DNA of 64,000 bases, from the NCBI RefSeq assembly GCF_000189635.1, contig NW_002476162.1, positions 62,001 to 126,000 on the forward strand, read 5' to 3'. The stretch is from Tetrahymena thermophila SB210 (Eukaryota; Ciliophora; Oligohymenophorea; Hymenostomatida; Tetrahymenidae). The notes beneath the pieces were generated by a model that saw only the letters and a list, made by a program, of their open reading frames with translations, did not search any database and was not told the origin of the DNA. The position numbers were made by a program, and so were the translations under genes. Below, piece after piece: positions 12,232 to 25,434 of the stretch; within the stretch, counting starts at the first letter, position 1, and each line of letters begins with the position of its first letter.

Positions 12232-15187
12232 TATTATTTTTTCACAATTTAAAGTTTTGTTAATTTATTATTAATAATTATTTAATTAATTTCTTCTTTT
12301 TTTAAACATAAAATTTTAGGCAAATTAATTGAATGCAGTATATTAAAATAAAAAAAACTTCTTTTGTTGATTAAAGTAAAAATAGATGTTTATTAAACAT
12401 AAAAGTCAGTCTTTTAGTTTAAATATTAAGAATTTATCTAATGAATTTCTTTTTACAATTATATGAATTTTCGTTGGTTGGTTTAAATAAATAAAAAAAT
12501 TTACATTGATAGTTAAATTTAAAGGTCATTATGTTGTTGAATATTAAACAATTAGTAATAAAAATACAAATACAAATTTCCTTTTTTAAAAATATTCTAG
12601 TTTATTTTATTGTAAAAGTATGTATAGTCTTATTTATTTTTTAATTATTTTAGCAACTCTTTTATATAATATAAATCTTCATTCATCAAGATCAATATAA
12701 AGTATTTTTTTTTTAGCTGCTGATTAGGTCTTATTGTCTAAAAAATAATTTATTTTGAATCAAAAATATGATTTTACTAATATTAATTATGGTATGAATA
12801 AAATATGTAAAACAACATAAACACTTAAAATAAAATGGAAGAGATGTTTATTATTGTTAATAAATGAATAGAAAATAAATTAACTTTGAATTTATCACAA
12901 ACAGAATAATTATCGATTTCTAATTTTCTTTGCTATCCAAAAAATAAATAATGTAATCACTCTTTTTTTAAATTTTTCTACATAAATTAATTTGCTGCTA
13001 GTTAAATAAGCATCTATTTCTAATCTGAGTTTTTAATTATATCTGGAAATATAATAAGTACAAAAAATGTAACAATCAATATTTATTTATTTACTAGAAT
13101 ATGTTCATTACTTTAATTTTAATAGGAGCATATTATTTTTATCCTATTTAAATGTCTAAATTATTTGTAAATTTTTTTTTTTTTTCTTATCTAAAATAAT
13201 TGTTAACTTCATTCATTTTTTGAAATATTTCTTTTTATTATCTCCTACTTTTTAGCTTCTTTTGTTACCTGCCATAATTTGATTATAGACCATAGGCTCT
13301 ATTGATTTATATTCTTCTAAATTTAGCTGTAAAATTGTTGATAAATGTTTAGAAAATTAATTAACATTTGAATTTATCACAAACAGAATAATTATCAATT
13401 TCTAATTTTCTTTGCTAACCTAAAAATAAGTAATGTATCACTCTTTTTTAAATTTTGCTTCATAAATTAATTTACTGCTAGTTAAAAAAGCATCTATTTC
13501 TAATCTGAGTATCTAGAAATAAACAATATATATTTACTAGAAAAATAGAATATGTTATTTACATTAATTTTAATAAAAGCAAATTATTTTTATCTGATTT
13601 AAGTGTCTAAATATTTTGTAAATTTATTTTACTTTTTCTAAAATAATTGTTCGCTTCATTCATTTTCGAAAATATTGCTATTTTATTATCTCCTTCATTT
13701 TAACTTTTTCTGTAAGCTACTATTAGTTGATTATTGACGATAAGCTCTATAGCTTTATATTTTACTGAATTTTATTAAGCAAGAGATTTAAAAAAAGAAA
13801 ATTAGAAGGAGAAAGAAAGTAAAATTGATTATTATTATTTAAAATAACGTAATTAATTGATTTTCTTTTTGTTTCAAAAGGCTGAAAAAGTGTAAAAGTA
13901 AAATAATTAACTATAAAAGCTATTAAATAAGAATAAATATTTAGATAATATAAAGTTGTTTTCGATATGTAATTTAATAAATAAATTAATTCAAAATATT
14001 TGGTCAATTTAAATAATTACCTTATTTTTATTCATACTTTTCTTTATTCATAGCTTTTTTGAAACAACTTAAATGCAAAAATCTAGTTAAAAAATACTTT
14101 TTAAGTTAATCATTATGATCAAAAACCCTAAACAAAATAAAATAATTATTAAAAGTTGATTTTTTAATATTATATGGCATGGAGAATTTTAAATAAAATG
14201 ATATCACTTTGGTTAAAATTGAAGAAAAATAATAAAACTTAATTTTAAAGTAATTGAAGTAAAATCATGAAAATCTTCTTAGTTAATTTAGTTATAATTT
14301 CAATTTTTATATTTCAGTTGATTGGTTGGTTGAATTTTTAAACCCCCACTTTTGTTTACAAATAAAATTAAAAATTAAATAAATTAGTAACAATAATAAA
14401 TTTTTGAAAGAATCAAATTTGTCTATCATGATTAATATAATTATGTTTAAATACAAAAAGATGCCCTTTTTACAATTGTTTTCTATAATATCATAACGAG
14501 AAAAAACTAAATAATGAATTAATTGAATATTGATATATATATTATGTATCTAAATTCAGTAAATTTATTGTAAAATATTTTAATCATTTTAAAAAGTTCT
14601 TGTTAAATTGATCAAATCTATATTTATGTTTTCATTCAAAAATTATATATGCAAACACCTTAGAAATTATATATAAATGATGATAAATTGATATAAATGT
14701 AATGATTATAAAATCAATTATATTTAGGTACCCCAAATCTCAAGTATATATCATCATATGCGAGTTATAGTATTTAATTAATTTTTTTATTTTGGCTTTC
14801 AAAAAATATTTTATATATTGTATGAAATTTATTTAGAGGCTATGATATTATAGGTATTTATATATTTTTTTATTTATATTATTTTAAAATATTTTTTTTC
14901 TAATTTTGCTCATAAATTCTCACAAAATGAGCATTTATAGATACTGTTATAGTTTATTATTTTTTTAATCTTTAAAAAATAAGGTGAATATTTATTTTGG
15001 AAAGAATTAATTAGAAGTTAATGTATAAAATATTTTTTAATGAATCAAATATATCTTTTAAAAAAAATTAAAGTTTAAAGAGTGAAATACAAATATATCT
15101 ATATATTTAATCCCAACACATAGTCTCTAAATAATATATTTATATATAAATGCCATGCATTTAGCAATAATTAAATTTAAAAAAATT
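12232..15187. other. Spacer between copies 1 and 2
   Basis: No coding frame survives comparison with the matching spacers. The first 2.5 kb is the 5' flank of copy 1. It shares blocks with 25435-27550, 45435-47680 and 62458-64000, for example the GGTCATT-containing block near 12520 and the CAAAAACCC block near 14120. These blocks differ by indels that are not multiples of three, which argues against coding. From 14963 on, the sequence is the 3' flank of copy 2. No DLH remnant is seen in this spacer. Confidence 0.65.
12850..13790. repeat. Tandem duplication inside the spacer (two units, period about 482 bp)
   Basis: The block around 12892 (TATCACAAACAGAATAATTA) recurs at 13374. The following landmarks also recur in order: CTAATTTTCTTTGCTA, GCATCTATTTCTAATCTGAG, and a GATTATWGAC...CTCTAT stretch ending each unit. 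The two units differ by many substitutions and small indels. Only one recognisable copy is present in the homologous spacer near 26080-26480. Imperfect duplications of the same block are seen near 46080-47040. Confidence 0.7.
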
Positions 15188-16689
15188 TCAATTCTCTTGA
15201 GTTTATTGAGATTCAAATAAGTTAATATTCTTAGATTACCTTTTCGCTAAAAAACTAATTGGAGATCTTGCGATGCTGTTTTCCTCAAAGTAATCTTTTT
15301 TATAAAATTAATGAACAAAATTTTAATGATTATATCAATTTATACTTATAAATTCGTCATCAGTCTTCATTAGTTAGAATTTCTCTACTTTTAAATTATC
15401 TCTTTCACCTGAAATTCTTCTATCAATTTTACCTTTTTAGTTTAAAAAAAACTTAATATTAAAAAAATTTATTTTCTTACCTTGAAGACTAATCTATGAA
15501 ATGCTTTGAGATTTTTAAAAAGAGTTGCTTAACCCGTAGAGAGATGTTTATTAATTCATCTATATAATTAAATTTTTATTTTGCTCTTGTTCTTCAATAA
15601 TTTCATCAACTTGGTTATTACTTTGCTGAGCTTTGGAATTTCTTTTCTTAAGTCTAATATATTTAAATACTTCTTTTTAAAGTTTACTCCATCTTTTCAT
15701 TACTTAAAATTGATTGGAGCTCTATATGATTATTTAACTAGTAAAAAATTTAGGAAATATATCTTTTATTTTTATTAGCAACTAATGAAACAAATTTCTT
15801 TATTGAGGATCAAAAGGTATTTCTCTCAAAATTACTTTCAATAAAATTCTCACAATAAACACAAAGTTGAAGAAAAATATAATTATAGTAGAAATATTCT
15901 CCCAAACTGTATTTCCCATTTGATTGATTATTATTGCTAAGACGATAGAATTAAATTATAGAACTGTAGCCATTAAATCTAGATTATTTAGTTAAATACT
16001 GCTATATGGTTTACTAAAGAAGGATGCTAAACCATAAAGAAGTAATACTGATAAGGAAACTAAAGCTTTCTATCCAATATTATCAAAAAAGGTGCAAAGA
16101 TAAATTAAAGATTTTTAAGTTGCCTTTATTATTTCCCAGTAGTATTTTTCTTATCTATACTCATAAAATAAAATGCCATAGACTTTTATATTTTCAATTT
16201 TTGTGAGGTTAGTTCTTTTTTATTTTAGTTTAGAAAGGAAAAATAAAGGTAAAAGTAAATAGAGTAACACTAATGAAGGAATTAAAATAAAAAATATATT
16301 TTATTTATGATCATCTCCAAAGCAGATATACTATTTATCTGTTAAAACATAAGAAAAATCACCAATTTAGACACAGCTAAGTTATTAGACAAAATAATTT
16401 ATAAGGCTTGGAGAAAAGAAAAGCCATAAGAAGATAAATGAGCACTTTATATCATAGATATACAATCTATAATAATTAATTTTGCATTTTAATATAAATA
16501 TACCTAAAGCAAATATAAATAAGTAAGTTAAGGGAATCAATATCCTTAAAATTGATCTCCTTGTTAATATATTTCCTACATCTAATGAATTAATCAGAAT
16601 ACAATCTATTGACATCCTTTAAATTAATATAATAATATTTATTTTTCAAAGGGGGTATAAAAAAATTAATTTTTTTATTATTAATTCTA

Positions 16690-16795
16690 ACAGTTTTTAT
16701 TATAAAAAATAACAGATAATAAATTTACATATATACTGTAATTCCTCTAAAAAATGGGGGTTGAGTCAGGTCTCTGACTATCTAATATATATTAT
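16690..16795. other. Filler sequence at the deletion junction of copy 2
   Basis: About 100 bp with no counterpart in copies 1, 3 or 4 replaces about 1.27 kb of gene. It contains an unusual G run (ATGGGGGTTGAG near 16755) and a perfect 6-bp hairpin, AGTCAG-GTCT-CTGACT at 16764-16779. The hairpin carries the TGA that closes the upstream frame. Confidence 0.7.
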
Positions 16796-19700
16796 CATTT
16801 AATGAACTTTATTTGCTTCAATATTTAAGGGGTAATTTACTACTTCTTCAAATTCATCAATCAAATAAAATATAAGAGGTTAATTTAGAGTATTTCCAGA
16901 TACCAATTAAGATAGCATTTATGTATAATCTTTTTGGAATTTGATTGATTTTGGATAAGAGGTAATTTATTAGCCAAACAAAAGAGCTTTGTTATTAAAA
17001 ATTTAAGATTATTAAATATCAAGATGGCGATATTTATACTGTTTATCTATATAAATTAAAGAAGAGTTCATTCCTTAGTATCTGATTCCACCTCCTATTA
17101 CTGCATAATTAAAGGAAATTGTACAATTATTTAGCTAAACTTAGCTATTACTAATATATATTCCCCCACCGCAACCCTTTTCAACGGTGTTCTATGAAAA
17201 AATTGAATTATTAATTACTATATTTTTTGTTGTATCAAGCGACACTGTTCCATAGAATGATTCTTAGAGATAATTCATATTAATAATCAAGTAATTCAAA
17301 ATTATTTTGCTATGCTAAAAAATGTAAATCACTTAACCATTTTATAGACTATTATCATTAAATTAACTATTTTATATCTAACAACTTAAAGAGTCTAATT
17401 TAGAGCCTAAGTTTTTATGCTAAAAGCTATTCAACAAAAGTAATGAGCCAAAAATCTAGTTTTTATTTACAATTAAGTTTTATAATTTAATTATGTTCGA
17501 ATAAAATTAAATTGCATCACTATTAAATATTCCATTTTAAATGCTCATATTTTCTACATTTGTATTTAAGCTAGATAGATAGATTGAAGGATTTTATTAA
17601 TCTTTAAATTAACTATTTATAATTATTAAATTATTAATTGTAACTTAAGAAACTATGACTATTACTTCATTATAAAATTATTCTTATATTTAAACAAAAG
17701 AAGGTCCTGAACTATTTGTAAATGTAAGATTTTATAAATTATTTATTAAAGATCCCATAGTTTATATTAAAGAGTAGGATGTTCCTTCAAATTAAGAACC
17801 ATAAATTTACAGACTTTAGATAAAAAAATTTTTGATATTAGAAGAAGAAATTATAGAACCACTTGAATTAGTGATATTCACTAATATATTATTTAATGTT
17901 AAATTTCCAATGTTTTAAAAGTTAAATATACTGCTTATTTGTAGATTTGAATTTTAAATAGTAATATTTGAAATGCTTAAAGTCTAGATGCTGTCAAATG
18001 CAATTATATATTCCAAAGATGGAGATCCATTTTAAGTGGTAAAGTTTTTAAATGTAAGTCTGTCGAAATAAACAAAGTTGATATTTTTGATTAAAATCAT
18101 GCAGCTATTCTGTGCACTACTATTATTCAAATGTTATGAAGTGCTAAATTCTGAATTTGAAATTATGAGCTCATTCATATTTTAAAATATAATACAAACT
18201 TAGCTATCCAAATCAATTATTGTATTTGTCATACTTAAGTTTAAAAGGTTTTAGCTGTTATTTATATCAATTGTAATTGGAGTAATTAATTGTTTATTTT
18301 AGGGTTACTAAGGAATTGTGAGCCTCATATTCAAAATTTCTAAATTAGCTATGCTTGCATTAAAAATGTTATTGATATTATCATAATTTTAATTTATCAG
18401 ATAGACAAGTGCATTTTACGAATCTGAATATAGTCTTAGCGTAAAATTAGATGGTGTTAGAGTTTAAAAAATGTCTTATCTTAAATAGAGACTTGTTTGT
18501 GGAATAAAATATATCTCTAAAATTTAAATATTGGCATAGTTTTTTGAAACAAATTAATCCTAAATAGCTTGCATCTTTACAGAATATTGAAGTAGGGATA
18601 AGTCTTAAATATAATCACTGAATGTGAGTACACACTATTAGTTTGAAGCATATCTTGAAGAATCAACATTTTAATTTGTAGTTAAAGTGTATTATAGCAA
18701 TCTAATATCATAATTAGAGCTCACAACCATTGACAACTAATATGTATTAAGTTACTATACAGGATTTAAAATAGCATAACCAATTATAGGTAAACTGACT
18801 TAAAATGATTATAATAGATTATAATTATTTTTAGAAAAGTAGTACACATCAATTTCTGTTTTAGAAGTTAGAAGCATAATTGATTTCGATAATATTTAGA
18901 TTTACTAAATACTTGTAATATTTAAAGACCTTATAGTTAGATAAAGTGAAAAATCAATTAAAGAATAAATGTTTGCCTGTCCAAATGTTTGCAAGACCAA
19001 AAACTATGAAATTTATTCCGATATCTTTGACTCTTCATATTTTTTATTGTAAAAGAGAGGAATTTGGTTAGAAGAAGACAAGTCTCTCAGCTTTTAAGCA
19101 GGTAATTTCAAGTTATAAAGTAAATTTACTAACACACCATTATTATCAATAGCTACTAATTTTAAATCAAATGTCTATTGGAGTTCTAACAAAATGTATT
19201 AGCTCCCAACTTTTAATTATTAAATATTATTTGCCATTTATAATTTAGATAATTTATTTAGACTAGGATTCCAACAAAAAACAATATTATTGCAATAAAA
19301 TACTAATGGTAGATTTGTAGTACTTTAAATAATATTTTTACCAAATGTTATGTTTTAATTGGTTAATTATACATCTAACTAACTTATCTATGTAAACTTG
19401 AAGCTATTTGGGTCTTAAATGTTAATTGTTATTAAATTCATACCTTATTGGTCAAAGCAATATACAGTTTAATTACGTATATTGCAATCATTAATTAGTT
19501 ATTTAAATTAACTAGAAATTAAACTTATCATCATACTTTCATAGTCTATAATTTATAGATATAAAGTAGAAGTTATTGTGTTTTAAAGTAGCAGAACAGG
19601 GAAGAAGCTTAATTCTTCTAGTAAAGTGTAATATTAGTAATTAATTGATTAAAAATAATATGTTTTAAGGAGATTAATATTTTAATTATTACACTAATAT

Positions 19701-21934
19701 ATGCAGTACCTTAATATATGATGTTAAATAATCATATATTATTACGTATCATTTGTAGCTTATTTTAAAATTTGTATAATTCTATAATTATACTTAGTGC
19801 TATTATTTATATTTGATATTTGTCCAAGTGGTCCTCCTTTTAATGTAAATTATAAATCTTAGTCTAGAGTCACATCGAAGCTTAAAGATGGTGTTATTGT
19901 TTAATTTTACAAAGAGATTTAATAAAAAGAAATTTAATTGTAATTGAATTCTCTTGCAAATACAGTTAAATTATCGTTTTAGTTCATTGCTTATGGGATA
20001 TAACTAATTAAATCTGCATTTTGAGGACCTAAATAAAAATTCTAATAATCATAGAAAGTAATTGAAGAGTAATCATAAATTATGATATTTTCTTATGTGA
20101 TGCATGTAAGTATATTGCTTTGTTTATCAAGGCTTATAGATATAATTTATCCGCCATCTTAGGATTAGCTTAGATTTTCTTAAAAGTTGAGATAATGAAT
20201 TATTTAAGTTTATGAAATTTAAATAAAGAACACATTATCTGCAAATACTATAATAAGTATATCCTTTTAAAAATCTTCAATAATAGTAAATTTAGTTTAC
20301 TAGTTATATTATGAAAAGGTTTAGGAGTACTAAGAGATGTCTATTGATCTAACCTGAGAAGCCGAAGTTGTATATTAATCGTCAAGATACATTATTTAAA
20401 TTAATAACTTTTAGTTAGGTGCTACAATTAAATTTAATGGGTAGTCGTAATAAGAAAGTTGATCGATATCAATATTCTAGTTTTATAAAATTTTTAATGT
20501 TTAATTAGAAGAATAAAAAATGGCATAAATAATAAAAAAGAGATATTTATATTTGTGTTTTTTAAAAATAAGAAAAATTATATTTAACTTATTAATACCA
20601 TAATTTCTCATTTATACTGTATTAATCTTTAAAGCATTTTGCAAATAAACTTAGCATTAACAAAAAAATTAAAGCTGAATAATTATTTAGTTAGTGTAAA
20701 CATAATATGTGAGAATTTAAGGTATTTAAATATTTAAGTAAAATAGTTAAAAATAAACTTACATTTATGAATGCTATAGTTTTAATAAGTTTGAATTAAG
20801 AACTATAGATCTAACATTGCATATAATCTTAATTACATAAAATAATTCTTTAATTATAGCTATCATAGAATTATTTAACAAATGTTACAGTTTAGAATAC
20901 TATAGCAAAGTAATTAAATTTTTTAAAAGATGGTGCAGTATATACTACAGCGATACATGGATTTGTTACTAAATAAAACAAGTTTAACTAATCCAAACTA
21001 TATAAGCTTACCATACGAGAATTTCCTAATGTTTTAGTTGTTAAAAACCAATTAGTTTTATTTTAGCTGTATGAAAAGCTTGTTATTTATGTAGTTTATT
21101 TCAACAAAATATTTTTGTTAACTCTATCAAAAGATGAGGTACATTTTAGAATAGGATCATAATTTGGATCTTGAGGCATTTCATACATAAATTAACCAGT
21201 AGAAAACTAAAAAATGAACCATTAGCAGAATGAATTTGATATAACTAAAGTATCTTCTTAGAAATCAACTATAAACTGATTAATTTAAGAAGGTATATTA
21301 TCAATCATTTAAAGTATAGACTCATTCTTATAAATTATAAAACCATTATCATAATATATTGTTTAATAGTTTCCATATGATAAAATACCTTGAACATTTG
21401 TAAGAGTTGGTTAGTTAATTTATGCTATAATATTAATCTATTTTAAAATATTTTATTCTTTAATAACTATTTTAATTTATAAAAACTTACTTTTAGCTGC
21501 GATTTATATAAAGTTGAACATAAAAACATATTATTTTATGAATCCCTTAAAACAAGATATATTATATCTAGAGATATATCAATAAAAGAGGCTAAATTGA
21601 TAAAATTTAGCTTTGAAAGTGATATATAATCAAGATACATTTATCCAGGTACTTTCATTTGAACCTAAGAACTAAAGATATTAATTATTTAATAATAAGA
21701 TTAATTTATAAATAAAAATTATTACTTGTTATATCCTTCATTACCATAAATGTTGCAGATTCCAGAATTATCTTAATCTAGAAGTAGGGCCTTTTCGTCT
21801 AAGTAGCTATCAGAGAAATATTAAATAGTTTACTATTAACATGATAGAAAAGGTAAGTATATCTAAAATACTTATTTAATTTGATTTTAAGATAAAGAAT
21901 AAACCTTCAAATTTAATCCTTAAAGGAATCCAAA

Positions 21935-22289
21935 CTATTATTAATAATTAAATTAATTTTAAATTAAAAATTTAAAAGTCAATTATATCATAACTTTTTT
22001 CAAATTGTTAAAAATAAAGTAAATTTATTTAGAAACAGAATTTAAAAAAAACAGTTTTTGTCTTTCATTAAGATTACTTTATAACTATTTTTCTAAAAAT
22101 TGTTTTAATTAATTTAGAAAAACTTTATTTTATTTAAAAGTGACGTTTTTTAATTATTATATTAGTTTAATTAAATATATGAAAAAAAAATAAAAAATTG
22201 CTCTTATTTTTTCATTTTTTGAAGAGAAAATTATAAAATATTTTTTTGGAAGTCTATATTAACTTTTTGAATTAAATTTTAAATTTTAC
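21935..22289 (-). other. Intron 4 of copy 2 (long form, 355 nt)
   Basis: It lies between exons 4 and 5 and is bounded by GT...AG. The matching introns are 343 nt in copy 3 (42340-41998) and 382 nt in copy 4 (59313-58932), but only 67 nt in copy 1 (9165-9099). Copy 1 has therefore lost most of an otherwise shared intron. Confidence 0.75.
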
Positions 22290-25200
22290 ATGTATTTAAT
22301 CATAAAATGTTATTATTTAGCTAACTGACTAAGAGCATTATATAATTGACTCAGAAGATGATGGATAGTGTATAATTTAGATCTTGTTTAAATCATATGA
22401 AGCTAAAATAAAATCACCATAAACAATTTAGTAAATAACCTTTCCATAGGCAGAGTATTAAACTTACAAGGAATTTAAGTTATTATCTATAAAATTTATT
22501 TAATTCTATTAAAAAATTACAATCAATTGCTTGTTTTGATAGTAGATAAATTATGAGGTAGATTAAATTGTATATTTTATTTATTTAATTATGTTACCTA
22601 AAAAATCTATAATAAACATATTATTTGTTGTTATGCATATTATATTTGCATCGTTAATTTAATAAGCATAAAGAATATTTTCTGCTTATTGACCATTAAA
22701 AAGCTTAAAATCATAAGTTGTCAAATTTATGAAGTCAAAGTAAGAAAGTGTTGCATCCATTTAATCTACGAGACATACAATTTTTTTAACTTAATCAAAA
22801 AATCTATAAACCTAACTCTTTTATTTAGTTAAAAGTTAAAAATAATATTTATTGCTAATTATTTACATATGTTAGATCTAACCTGGCAGGTATTTCTTTT
22901 ATAATTTATCCATTTGATGTATATGCTACAACTGATTTCCAATTTATGTCGTCGAAATTGTAGACATAAAAATTTTCATCGCTATCAAAAAAGGGAATAC
23001 CATTTGAAAATGCTCTTGGCATAGCTACTTAAGTTATAAACTCTGATTCATTTTAAGGGTCTTTACTAAAGTCTATTATTAAAATTCCTCCAAACTAAAA
23101 AAGATATACTCTATTTTTTAATTTATTTTGTAAAGGTTAATATAATTAAATGAAATTAGTGTTCAAAATTATATCTCCATTTCTCATGTCTCTCAATTGA
23201 TAGGTTAATTGAAATCCTTGCAAGGCATATTTTTTTCCTTAAGAATCATAAGTATTTGAACTAAAGGATCCTTCATGTTAATTTGGATAGCTTTATTTCT
23301 TGCAAATAGTTTATTTATCTATTTTATAGCTTTAGTTATCATTCAAGATTACTGAAGCAATATTATTTTCATCAGTAGTAATAACAATATCTTTATCTAC
23401 AATACGCATACTATAAAAAAATGAATTGAAATAGTATTGCTTGATTGTTAGAAGATTTAAATCTTATTTGAAAATGTAATTAGATTTGTAAAAATTGGCA
23501 TAAAATACTGTATCTCCTAATATTTAATTAAATATCATTTGAGTATTTTACTTAAAACTTACTACTTCGCTAATAGAATTATTGCCATTTGTGTTTGAAG
23601 TAATGTTGAATAATTTATAAGATAAATTATTATAAGAAACTTTTTAATTCTGTAAAATAAGCATGAGTTTAGTCTCAGAAGAAAGAAAGCTTACCAAGTA
23701 ATTGTTTGTATCCATATTTTAGATGATAAATTCTTAACAGCTTTAAACAGATTTTTCATTCAGGATTAGAATAGCATAGTTATTTGCTCCAGTTAAGATG
23801 TATATTTTTTAAGTGGCTCTAGATATTGCATTATACTTGTTATAAAGATAGCATATAGGTAATTATTGCTTATATAAAACTCCAATTTAAGTTTTACCAC
23901 TGCTATCGATCCATTTTTCTGATAAAAAACATTATTAAATAAATTTTAAAAATATCTTTAAAAATACCTGCTGATTTGTATATTAAAATCTCTTAACTAA
24001 ATTATACAATGCATATATAGTAGCTACTATCTGCTTGGAACTGTATATAGTTTTGAGACCAATCCAAAGAAGAGTTATTATTAAAAATATTTATTACTTT
24101 AAAAAGTAGTACATTTTATTCACTTTTTATGCAAATATAATCCATTCCATTATAAGAAGCAAAGTCAAAAAAAGACAGTGTACCTTTAGATGACTATTAT
24201 AGAGCATGTATTTCCTATATTTGTGGTGATTTTAGGTCAAATGCCTAAATATATTTAGGGTACATACAGAGATAGAATTACTCTTTTATAAAATAAATAG
24301 TTTAAATTGTAAAAAGAAAAAATTTTTTTTATTTTAAATAAATTTTTTATGATAATTTAAGTAGTCTCTATTTATTAATTTTACTAATTAATGATATTTT
24401 TACTCTTTCTTTTTAGAAAAGAAAATTATTGATTAATAATTTCAAAGTGAGATTTATTTTTCAAAATAAAATTTAATAAAAAAAAATATTTTTTATGTAA
24501 AAATATTTTAAGTCACAATTTTTTTCTTTCGGTAATCTTCCGAAATAACATTTTAGCTTGATTAATTGAAGTAAATAATTAAAAAAATTACTTTTGATAA
24601 TATTATTTTAAATATTTACGAAGAAGAATTTATATGAAGTAAAATGAAGATATAATTAGAAATTAAGTATTTTTAATCAAATTTTAAAATTAAATTACTT
24701 TGAGATAATTTACAAAACAATGAGTTATTAGGATTACTTAAAGTTGGTTTAATCTCTGAAAGGAAATTTATCACTGGTGTAATATATCTCCAAAACTTGA
24801 TATTTCCTATATTATCGTAAGTGACCATTATTTCTTATTAGTTGTTATCAATATATTTTTCAATTGATAAAATAGTCTACGTTTATATTACTTAGTATGT
24901 ATGACAATAATTGCTTTCAGATTATTATATAGGGCATTTGTTTATTATTTAGCATGTTGAAAACTGGTCATTTTTTGTTTGTCCTAATCCGCATTAAAAG
25001 GTACACTGGCTATTTTAAATTAGGAATTTCGACTAGCCTAAACAATCAGAGATGCATATTCCATCTGTTAGTTAAAAGTTTTCTTTACATACTTTGCAAG
25101 TATTTTAAGTAGTGCACAGAAGACATCCCTCTAATTAGCACTATTAGCACTAGTTTTGTAATGGGTCAAAATAATATTAGCATTCGCTTAGACAGCTTTC

Positions 25201-25434
25201 ATAATCTTCGCTTAGATAAAAAGCAGTTGAGCATTGCTAGCAAGTTTAATATTATTCTGAATATAAGTTAGAAGAAGGGTTCAATCCTAATTAGCAACTT
25301 TAGCAATTTTAAGAGCACTTAAAACATAGATTTTAGTAAGGGTCAAATCCTTATCCTTAAGGGCAGGCTTATTCATTTGAAAACATCAAGCTCAAGGTAA
25401 TTATTAGCAATTTAAGTTTCATTTACTTTATCAT

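Larger units (their letters stand above)
15188..25434 (-). pseudogene. Giant membrane protein paralogue copy 2, internally deleted (truncated or pseudogene)
   Basis: Exons 1-7 match copy 1 in length and frame: 25434-24699, 24282-23968, 23918-22867, 22817-22290, 21934-21726, 21671-21491 and 21437-20763. The large exon opens at 20476 and follows copy 1 to about 16795. It then runs into unrelated sequence and meets TGA at 16768-16766, predicting 2468 aa. That product has a signal peptide and ectodomain but no GYWR module and no membrane spans. Sequence matching 2690-3958 of copy 1 is missing. The last two exons (16616-15481, 15432-15335) are still open, with an early TGA at 15337-15335; the longer copy-1-type stop is at 15188. 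A GT at 16778 in matching phase could join these exons by a 162-nt intron, giving a 2875-aa protein. That donor (GTCAGA) is non-typical. Secreted, shortened or dead are all possible. Confidence 0.75.

Noticed and set aside
14325-14345. A chromosome breakage sequence or telomere-like repeat (GGTTGGTTG near 14333)
   Set aside because: It does not match the known Tetrahymena 15-mer breakage sequence, and there is no G4T2 repeat nearby.
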